This document shows, piece by piece, positions 31,943 through 40,600 of a stretch of DNA of 53,588 nt (its first letter is position 1; each line of letters begins with the position of its first letter). The notes under the pieces were generated by a model that was not told the origin of the DNA, searched no databases, and was given only the letters and a program-made list of their open reading frames with translations. This stretch comes from Lachnospiraceae bacterium. GTDB lineage: Bacteria; Bacillota; Clostridia; Lachnospirales; Lachnospiraceae. The stretch covers positions 1-53,588 of the forward strand of contig VSNM01000038.1 in the NCBI GenBank assembly GCA_009774245.1. The letters are read 5' to 3'. The translations under genes and the position numbers were made by a program.

Positions 31943-32854
31943 ATGAAATTAGAAGATATGATTATGGTGGTGGAAAACCGGAAAGGGACGGAAACCAACT
32001 ATCTGTTGAACCTTACAGATTATATGGAGGCAGCATTAAAGCTGTGGGGAGAACATGCAGAGGATATGGCAGGAGCCATAGGCACACTGTATGGAACAAA
32101 GGCAGGAAAGGCGGACTGGAGCGATCTGTATATTGCGGCAAACAAGAGTATCCATGCGTCATTTTGTGGGAGTGAGCCGCAGTTAAGGGAGTTCCTTTCA
32201 GGACGATTTAATGATGGCGAATGGTCTTTTGATGCGGAACGCTGCTCTAAGGACTGTCTTGACGTTCTGCGGATATACAACATGAAGCCGGACGGACATT
32301 CGCTGTTCCCTTACCTGCATTATGAGCCTGTGGAGCATACTTTCCATGCCGGGGAGGTGCTTCATAACATGAACGGGAATGACTACCGTGTGCTTGCAGC
32401 GTTAAGCCCACAAAATCTGCTGTTAATGAGCATGAGGGACAGCCAGATCATAGTGGGGAATGGTGTCCGGTTTTATGAGAGATACCCAAAAGGGGAACGT
32501 CCCGACAGTGACAGCATGGTAACAGGCATAGAGTGGGATCATGGCGTTTATTTAGGGAATGACATTACAAGGATTGACTTTGACATTCTCAAACAGGAGT
32601 ATGGAGAGCCTGACAGGGTGGAGAATGTTTCAGACCTGCGGGATAAGATACGGAAGGATTTCTGGATGCAGAAGAATGTGGAGCAGAAAGAGGGACTGCC
32701 GGAGAGGGTAAGAAACACAGCAAGGGACTGTCTTGAAAATAATTTTGGGACAAGTGAGCCGGACGTGTTCGATAAAATGCTTGACAGGGGAATGTATGAC
32801 GGAATGTACCATGCGAAAGAAGAACAGAAAAAAATATCAGGACAATCACGTTGA
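31943..32854 (+). CDS. Polyvalent accessory protein, paralogue of 28386
   Basis: ATG 31943 follows AAAGGAGGAAA. The first 115 residues and the last 50 match the 28386 product, while about 100 residues are inserted in the middle (from HYEPVEHTFHAGEVLHNMNG through VTGIEWDHGVYLGNDI), a beta-rich segment resembling LPD-type modules. At 303 residues it is longer than its paralogue for that reason. It shares the CSKDC motif and ends in GQSR. No enzymatic signature is seen. It probably belongs to the group of element-borne accessory proteins that enter or act in recipients. Confidence 0.7.
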   Translation: MKLEDMIMVVENRKGTETNYLLNLTDYMEAALKLWGEHAEDMAGAIGTLYGTKAGKADWSDLYIAANKSIHASFCGSEPQLREFLSGRFNDGEWSFDAERCSKDCLDVLRIYNMKPDGHSLFPYLHYEPVEHTFHAGEVLHNMNGNDYRVLAALSPQNLLLMSMRDSQIIVGNGVRFYERYPKGERPDSDSMVTGIEWDHGVYLGNDITRIDFDILKQEYGEPDRVENVSDLRDKIRKDFWMQKNVEQKEGLPERVRNTARDCLENNFGTSEPDVFDKMLDRGMYDGMYHAKEEQKKISGQSR

Positions 32855-32869
32855 AAAGGGGGAAATCAT

Positions 32870-33241
32870 ATGGAAAAAATATCAGGAAAAGAAACAGTTA
32901 GAAACATGGAGCATCTGGTAAAGCTGCTTCATAAGGAGTGGGAGCGTTCCGGCAGGACAAAGGCGGAAGTATCCATAGACACTGCGGATGTAATGACAGT
33001 TGAATCAAGGCTTGCGGAGGAAATACAGGCAAGACAGGGGCAGCTTGAAGCACAGGAAATGCCCTTTAAGGAGTGCATGGAGCTTTCCAAAGAGAACTTT
33101 GTACTCCTGCGTCTGGCAAAGAAGATAAAGAAAGCAGCGGACAGGTCAGAGCGCCGGGAAAATGCCGTTTCCTTTGCCGTGGAGATGGATAAGGAAGAAT
33201 ACAGGCTGTTTTCCACGCTGATCAAGGTACAGGAGGCTTAG
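32870..33241 (+). CDS. Hypothetical 123-residue helical protein
   Basis: ATG 32870 follows AAAAGGGGG. The protein is charged and helical (NMEHLVKLLHKEWERSGRTK, then LAEEIQARQGQLEAQEMPF) with no motif I recognise. It ends 5 bases before the first adenine methyltransferase gene, so it is likely part of the methyltransferase block. A regulatory or partner role is possible but unsupported. Confidence 0.65.
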   Translation: MEKISGKETVRNMEHLVKLLHKEWERSGRTKAEVSIDTADVMTVESRLAEEIQARQGQLEAQEMPFKECMELSKENFVLLRLAKKIKKAADRSERRENAVSFAVEMDKEEYRLFSTLIKVQEA

Positions 33242-33246
33242 TTTTA

Positions 33247-33810
33247 TTGGGAAAGAAATATAACATCATTTATGCTGATCCGCCGTGGCAGTATAAGGTA
33301 TATTCTAAAAAAGGGGAAGGGAGAAGCGCAGAAAATCATTACCATACAATGAATATTGAGGATATACGGTCATTGCCTGTTGGAAGAATAGCCGATGACG
33401 ACTGTATCCTTTTTTTGTGGATCACTTTCCCCTGTTTAATTGAAGGAATATCTGTCATGGAGGCATGGGGATTTACCTATAAGACCTGCGGGTTCAACTG
33501 GGTAAAACGGAATAAAAAAGCAGACACGTTCTTTATGGGACTCGGTTTCTGGACACGTTCCAATTCGGAAATCTGTATTCTCGGTACAAAAGGCAGACCA
33601 AAGAGGGTATCAAAAGCTGTTCCGCAGGTGTGCGATGCAAGGATTATGGAACACAGCAAAAAGCCGGACGAGATACGGGAGCGGATTGTGGAACTGTGCG
33701 GGGACATACCACGGATAGAACTGTTTGCAAGGCAGAGATACGAAGGATGGGACTGTCTGGGAGATGAAATAGACGGAAGGGATATAAGGGAGGCAATACT
33801 TGATGTTTAG
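33247..33810 (+). CDS. MT-A70-family DNA adenine N6-methyltransferase (copy 1)
   Basis: The start is TTG 33247. The 187-residue protein is an MT-A70-like methyltransferase: catalytic DPPW (IIYADPPWQY, about residues 10-13), HYHTMNIEDI, a CILFLW strand, and the C-terminal EHSKKPDEIRERIVELCGD and RIELFARQRYEGWDCLGDE, which form the SAM-binding motif in this permuted class. It transfers a methyl group from SAM to adenine N6. No restriction enzyme is encoded nearby, so it is probably an orphan enzyme that protects transferred DNA. A second copy of the same length starts inside its last codons. Confidence 0.9.
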   Translation: MGKKYNIIYADPPWQYKVYSKKGEGRSAENHYHTMNIEDIRSLPVGRIADDDCILFLWITFPCLIEGISVMEAWGFTYKTCGFNWVKRNKKADTFFMGLGFWTRSNSEICILGTKGRPKRVSKAVPQVCDARIMEHSKKPDEIRERIVELCGDIPRIELFARQRYEGWDCLGDEIDGRDIREAILDV

Positions 33811-34366
33811 CGCAAAAAGAAAATATAACATCATTTATGCTGATCCGCCGTGGAAATATGACCGGAAAGTTGGACAGGGGGTTGCAGAGGACCATTACCA
33901 CACAATGAATATAGAAGATATATGTTCGCTGCCTGTCGGGACAATTGCCGCTGATGACTGTGTGCTTTTTTTGTGGGTGACGTTTCCGTTCCTTACAGAA
34001 GGGCTTTTGGTTATGGAGCGGTGGGGGTTCAGTTATCAGACCTGCGGATTTAACTGGGTAAAGAGGAATAAAAAGGCAGATACCTTTTATTTCGGACTCG
34101 GTTTCTGGACACGTTCCTGTTCGGAAATCTGTATCCTCGGCACAAAAGGCAGACCAGAGAGGGTTTCCATAAATGTACCGCAGGTGTGCGATGCAAGGAT
34201 CATGGAACACAGCAAAAAGCCGGATGAAATACGGGAGCGGATTGTGGAACTGTGCGGGGATTTACCACGGATAGAACTGTTTGCAAGGCAGAGATACGAA
34301 GGATGGGACTGTCTTGGGGACGAGATAGACGGAAAAGATATCAGGCAATCAATATTGGAGGTATAA
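33803..34366 (+). CDS. MT-A70-family DNA adenine N6-methyltransferase (copy 2)
   Basis: ATG 33803 overlaps the end of copy 1 by 8 bases. The product is also 187 residues and by eye about 80% identical. It has DPPW (residues 14-17), HYHTMNIEDI and the same C-terminal blocks. Differences cluster just after DPPW, where copy 1 has KVYSKKGEGRS and copy 2 has a shorter DRKVGQGVA, and in scattered positions of the middle, which could shift DNA specificity. The last 180 bases of the two genes are nearly identical, suggesting a recent duplication or gene conversion. Confidence 0.9.
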   Translation: MFSAKRKYNIIYADPPWKYDRKVGQGVAEDHYHTMNIEDICSLPVGTIAADDCVLFLWVTFPFLTEGLLVMERWGFSYQTCGFNWVKRNKKADTFYFGLGFWTRSCSEICILGTKGRPERVSINVPQVCDARIMEHSKKPDEIRERIVELCGDLPRIELFARQRYEGWDCLGDEIDGKDIRQSILEV

Positions 34367-34372
34367 AAGTAT

Positions 34373-34612
34373 ATGACATTTGATGATATAAAGGCAAGTG
34401 AGATCAGGGAGAAGATTTTCCCTATGGTACTGGAAGAAGCGTGCAGACAGTGGTGCGAGTTCCTGCCGGATGCACCGGAACGTGCAGACGGGGAGGGATT
34501 TGCAGAGTTCTTCTATGAAATTTTTCAGGAAAAGGAACTGGAATATGCAAGACAGATATATGAAATGGAGGAACATGAGGCAGTAAAAACGCCAAAGGAG
34601 AAAAACAGATAA
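34373..34612 (+). CDS. Hypothetical 79-residue acidic protein
   Basis: ATG 34373 follows TTGGAGG at a long spacing (11 bases). The product MTFDDIKASEIREKIFPMVL is acidic and helical with two cysteines (CRQWCEF) and ends KTPKEKNR. It is 12 bases before the giant helicase gene and 6 after the second methyltransferase, so it is probably co-transcribed. I do not recognise it. Confidence 0.65.
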   Translation: MTFDDIKASEIREKIFPMVLEEACRQWCEFLPDAPERADGEGFAEFFYEIFQEKELEYARQIYEMEEHEAVKTPKEKNR

Positions 34613-34624
34613 AGGGGGCTGTAT

Positions 34625-37600
34625 ATGAGTGCAGACACTAAGACATCAAAGCTGTATGATGCTGCCATAGATGAAGTGACTGGAAACGGGCGGGCATGGA
34701 AAAGCGTGTGCAGGCTTACGGGGCAGCTCTACCGCTATGAGTTTGACAATATCCTCATGGTCTATATGCAGAGACCGGGGGCAAAGCTGATTGCAGACTT
34801 CGACACATGGAAAAAGGTAGGGCGGTATGTAAGGCGTGGCAGCAAGGGTATCGCAATCTTCCCGTCAAGAGCCTTAAAACCGGATATGCGGTATGTTTTC
34901 GACATATCCGATACCGGGGGCAGGGAAAGCCGCCTGACATGGGAGCTTGATAAGAACACCATGAAAGCCTACTCTGCATGGATACGGGAAAAAGAGGGGA
35001 CTGTCCTGACGGAAGGAAAAGAATCTGATAAATCTTTCCTAAAAGACTTTACAGAAAGCAGAATCGGAGTCATAATGGACTCAGAATTTAGTGAGCGTAT
35101 CACTGAGTTCACGAATTTAGCAGGAAACAAACAGATAACAGAAAATGGCAGAGTGCAAGAGATTACGGCAGTAGAAGCGTTAAAAAGAAGCGTCATGTAT
35201 GCGGTATTTACAAGATGCGGCTTTGACCTTCCCACTGAAAAACAGGATTTCTCCTTTATTACCGCATTTACGAAAGAGGAGGAAGTCTACCGTTTAGGAT
35301 CTCTGCTCAGCGATATATCCTGTGAAGTGCTGAGAGGCATTGCAAATGATTTGAAGCAGATGGAAGAAAGGAGTATTGCAAATGGCAGAGATAACAATGA
35401 CGTATCACGAGGGAGCGGACGGGATGCTGTACCCGTTGCTTACGGCACCGGAGGAAACGGTGAGCATGACAAACTTGGGGAAATTCGCAGTGAGGGCGAT
35501 GGAGTACCTGAAAGAGAACCACAACGACAGATACCGGACGTTAAAGAGGTTCGGGAAACTGGCGGAGAAGATGCAGGAAGTGGAGAACGAGGCGAACCGG
35601 ATGATGGACGAACTGGAGAACAGCTACCTGAAAAACAACCCGCCGGGGGACAGAAACTCGACAATGGAGATGTGGCAGCTACGCCAGCAGGCGAGGATGC
35701 AGGCAGAAGAAATCGTGATGAAGGAAGTAGTGATGAAGTTCCATTAGGGGACAGTGAACAGCAGGATATAAGGAAAGCAGAACTTGACAGGGAGATTGAA
35801 CGGGAACTGAGTGAAATCAATTCTTTAGGAAGTTCTGACACACAGAAAGGAAGCTATGAACAGGCTTCCTTTTTGATTGCCCAAAACGGGGATATGGCAC
35901 TGCCCAGTGAATATTCCTACCAGAAGCCGGAACAGGTGCTTACCGTGCCGCATGAATATGTGAAAGAGGCGCTTATGCATGGCAGCGGGTTTGAACATGG
36001 GAAAAGGCGTATCTATGCAATGTTTCAGGATATTTCCGATCCGGGTGAACGTGTAAAGGCAATCCGTAAGGAATACGGACAGGGCGGTGCAGGCTGGCCC
36101 CTTGAGGGGGACGGGCTGCACGGGTATGACTCGTTTCATGCAAAGGGATTCCGGTTTGAGTGGCGTGAGGGCGGGATCGAAAAAGAAAGCTATATGAACT
36201 GGAAAGCCATAGAGCGTGAACTGGGTGCGCTGATAATGACAGGGGAATATTATACCCCGCCAAAGGCATTTGATCCTGAAAAAGTATCGGCGGCTGTGTG
36301 GCAGGAGGCTATGGATGAGTTTTTCCAGAAGAGTTTCTGGAGTCCGGTCCCAAACATGCTGATTTATGAGGTGTTCACAAAAGAGCTGCCCATGAGTGAC
36401 AAGGTACAGTTTATTGAAAGGATGCTCGGCAAAAATATTTACGCTGCAGGCATAGATAATCATTTTGAAAACCGTTACGGCAGATGTGACATAGAGCAGA
36501 CAAAAGAGGGCATTTCCATTGAATATTACGACGGGGAAGGCACGAAATGGAAAACGGAGCTTGACTGGTGGGACTGTGCGGCTTATGTGGAAAGCATGAT
36601 TGCTGACGGTGTATACCAGACATATGCGCCTTATTCTGAAATTGACCGTGTGATGGAAGAACGCCCGAATGTATCATGGATAAAGACTTATAAAGAAGAG
36701 GCAGATAAGTTTCTTTCGGAAGATGCGGGACAGCATCAGCAGAACCGCATAAACACCCTGCAAATGGTTTTTGCACAGACAGGCATACAGGAGCAGATGG
36801 AAGTTTCATGGGACGATGCCTATGATGAGGTCATTGCAAGCAACGGGGAAAACGTATGGCATGGCAGGCAGTTCTATGACTATCTGTTTGATGAAGTGCT
36901 TGTGTTTGACAGACCACACAGGGATAACAGGATTCCATATGATGTGATGGGGCAGCTTGAACACGACAGGTATTCAAGCCATAACCCGGACAAGGATAAA
37001 TTTATCCACCGGAAAACCTTTGACACAGTGGAGCTTACCGCCGAAGAATCAGAAAAGCAGGAGGAAAACCTGTGGCTGGAACCGTTAAAGGCATATTTCA
37101 ACGAAGAAATCCAGTATATCTCCGTAAAGACACTGATCTATGACATTTTTACCACAAACATGAACATGGAGAGCAAAGCCGGATTCCTTGCAAATGTATA
37201 TGGGGAACAGCGGGAAGGCTTCTTTATGTCGGAATATACAGACAATTCCTATGGAAAATGCAAAATCAGCAGGGATAATGGCGGCATTGAAATCTCCTAT
37301 CCACGGGCGGATGGCACAAAAGGGGAAAAGCGTGTGGATTACCGTTACTGTGCTGACCTGATCCTTCACATGATAGAGGAAAATGATTATCTGACAGAAG
37401 GGATATTTGAGCGTTTCAAAGAAGCCCCAAAAGCGTTTGCCGCCATGCCGTGGTTCATGGAGATTTACCATGAGTACAAGGAGCGTATGCGGCAGGAGCC
37501 GGATTTTGAGGCAGTCAGTATTGACGGACAGGCGGAGGAAATACAGGAAGGGCAGGAACCAGAGCAGCAGGAAGTTACGGAAGAAATACCGGAAACGCAA

Positions 37601-40600
37601 CAGACAGCGGAAAACGTGCAGGAAGAAACACCTGTAATACAACAGGAAAATGGACAGGCAGATACACCCAAAATGCCGGAAACGGCAGAACGTGTGGAGG
37701 GGGACATTATCAATTCTGACGGGAGTGTGGCAAAGCCCGCTGCGGGCAGTCTGTTCCCGGAGGCGCTGCGGCAGGTGGAGGCAATGGATGAGGATCTGCG
37801 TGACGCACTGGAAATCTATCTGACAAAATGTTCCGCAGTCACGCCATATCAGCCGTTTTTGCAGATGGTGTCGGAAAGCAGCCTGACAAAAGAGGATAAG
37901 CTGTATTTTCTGAACCGCACCATAAACCACATGGAGGACAAGGAACAGACAAAGGCATATCATAACAATGCTTACGGTCTGGTGGAGTATGTGCAGAGCA
38001 GGGACTCCTTTGTGGCAGACCTCAAGACACAGGACGGGGAGCGGAAAAAACTTTCTGCAACCTATGAACAGCTTTATTCCATCATGGAATACCTGATCCG
38101 GGCAAAATCATTTGTCATACAGCGGCGCATAAATGAGTATGCAGCGGAATATGCCAGAACGCCTTATGAGAAAAAATCCGATTTAGAGAAACAGTTTGAG
38201 GATAAAGTGAAAGCCCTCACAAGCAGGCAGCGCAAAGGGAATTTTCATTTTGAGGACGAAGAACTTCCCAAAGGCGGGCAGAAAACAAGATACCAGTGGA
38301 ACGTGGAGGCAATCCGGCTGTTAAAGCAGATAGAACATGAGGGCAGGAACGCCACACCGGAGGAACAAAAGACACTTGCCCGTTATGTAGGATGGGGCGG
38401 CATACCGCAGGCATTTGATGAAAGGAATGAGGGTTGGCAGAAAGAGTATGCGGAGCTGAAAGAACTCCTTTCCACGCCGGAATATGAGGATGCAAGGGAA
38501 ACAGTCAATACGGCATTTTATACTTCCCCCGTCATCACGCAGGCAGTTTATGACGCACTGGAAAAATTCGGGTTTCAAAAAGGCAGCATTTTAGAGCCGG
38601 CGCTTGGCGTCGGTCATTTTTTTGGAACGCTGCCGGAATCCATGCAGGAGAGCAGGCTTTATGGCGTGGAAAAGGATGACATCAGCGGGCGGATCGCAAA
38701 GCTGCTATACCCCAAAGCACAGATAAAGGTAAAGGGATTTGAGGAAACACAGTACCCTGACAATTTTTTCGATGTTGCGGTGGGCAACGTGCCTTTCGGG
38801 GATTACAAGCTCTATGATGCAAAATATGCAAAGCACAATTTCCGTATCCATGACTACTTTTTTGCAAAGACACTGGATAAGGTCAGACCGGGCGGCATTG
38901 TGGCATTCATCACAAGCAAGGGAACACTTGACAAGGCAAACCCTTCAGTAAGGAAATACATTGCGGAACGGGCGGAGCTGCTCGGCGCAATCCGCCTTCC
39001 CAGTAGCGCCTTTAAGGACAGTGCGGGAACCGATGTCACAAGCGACATTATATTCCTGCAAAAGAGGGAACGGAAGATTGTATCGGAGCCGGACTGGGTG
39101 CATCTTGGCAGGACGGAAAACGGCATTGCGGTAAACTCCTATTTTGCGGAGCATCCGGAGATGATGCTCGGAACAATGGAATATGACACCCGCATGTTCG
39201 GGAACGGCAGCAAATACACAAGCTGTGTCAACCATGATGAAAATTTCGACTTAAAAGACGCACTGAAAACGGCAGTAGGGCAGATTTCCGGCAGGATTAC
39301 CGATGTGGCGGAACTTGCAGGGGAGGAGGAAAAGACAGAGGACATCATTGAGGCTGATCCCGATGTGAAGAATTACACCTATACCTTTGTGGACGGAAAA
39401 CTCTATTACCGTGAAAACTCCGTCATGTACCGCAAGGAAGTGTCGGCAACGGCGGAGGAACGCATACGGAACATGGATGAAATCCGCACAATCACAAGAC
39501 AGCTTATCTTTATCCAGACGGAAGGGTGCAGCAGCGAGGAATTAGCTTCACAGCAGAAACTTCTCAATGACAAATACGATTCTTATGTAAAAAAATATGG
39601 ACCGCTGACCGGGCGGGGGAACCAGCAGGCATTCCGTGACGATGCGGATTATCCGCTGTTATGTTCCCTTGAAGTCGTGGACGAAGATGGGAGGGTAGAA
39701 AAAGCGGATATGTTCTATAAACAGACGATCCGTGCAAAGATTCAGGTGGAGCGTGTGGAGACGGCGGTTGAGGCGCTGAATGTATCCGTTAATGAGTTTG
39801 GGACGGTCAATATCCCGTTTATGCTGAGCATTTATGAACCCGACATCAGTAATGAGATGGAAAGCCTGCCGGAAGGCAGCATACTCTCACCGGATGCGGA
39901 GGCGGAAATAAAAAGGTCGGTACTTCTGAAAGACTTGGAAGGGCTTGTGTATCTGGAACCTACGGAATACAACCCCGACAACCTGAACATGGGATGGAAA
40001 ACAGCAGATGAATACCTGTCTGGCAATGTGCGTGACAAGTTGAGGATTGCGGAGGCTTACCAGAAAGAGAACCCGGAGTTGTTCGGTGCAAATGTGGAGG
40101 CGCTTAAAAGTGTGCAGCCGGAGCGACTAGATGCGTCTGAAATCGACGTGCGCATCGGAACCACATGGATTGAGCCGCAGGATTATGAGCAGTTCATCTA
40201 TGAGCTTCTGAAAACACCGCCCAGAGCAAGGGCAGTACGGACACAGTACACAAATTCAGGAATACAGTTAAAGCTCAACACTTACAACATGAACTGGTTC
40301 ATTGAAAGAAAAAGTATGGACAACGGTTCCATTGCGGCAACAGAGACTTACGGAACAAAGAGAATCGACGCTTATTCTATTTTTGAGGAAACCTTAAACC
40401 TGCGTACCGTTACCGTCCGGGACAGGATTGACGACGGGGAGGGCAAATACCACTATGAGGTCAATAAAAAGGAAACCATGCTTGCAAGGGAAAAGCAGAA
40501 CCAGATGAAGGAGGCTTTCAAAAGCTGGATATTCAAAGATCCGGAGCGGCGGCAGAAATATGTTGATTATTACAATGAGACGTTCAACAATATCCGCCTG

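Noticed and set aside
35440..35841. 133-codon Ser/Pro-rich minus-strand frame
   Set aside because: It is the antisense of the low-complexity linker. Its composition is explained entirely by the two + strand frames.
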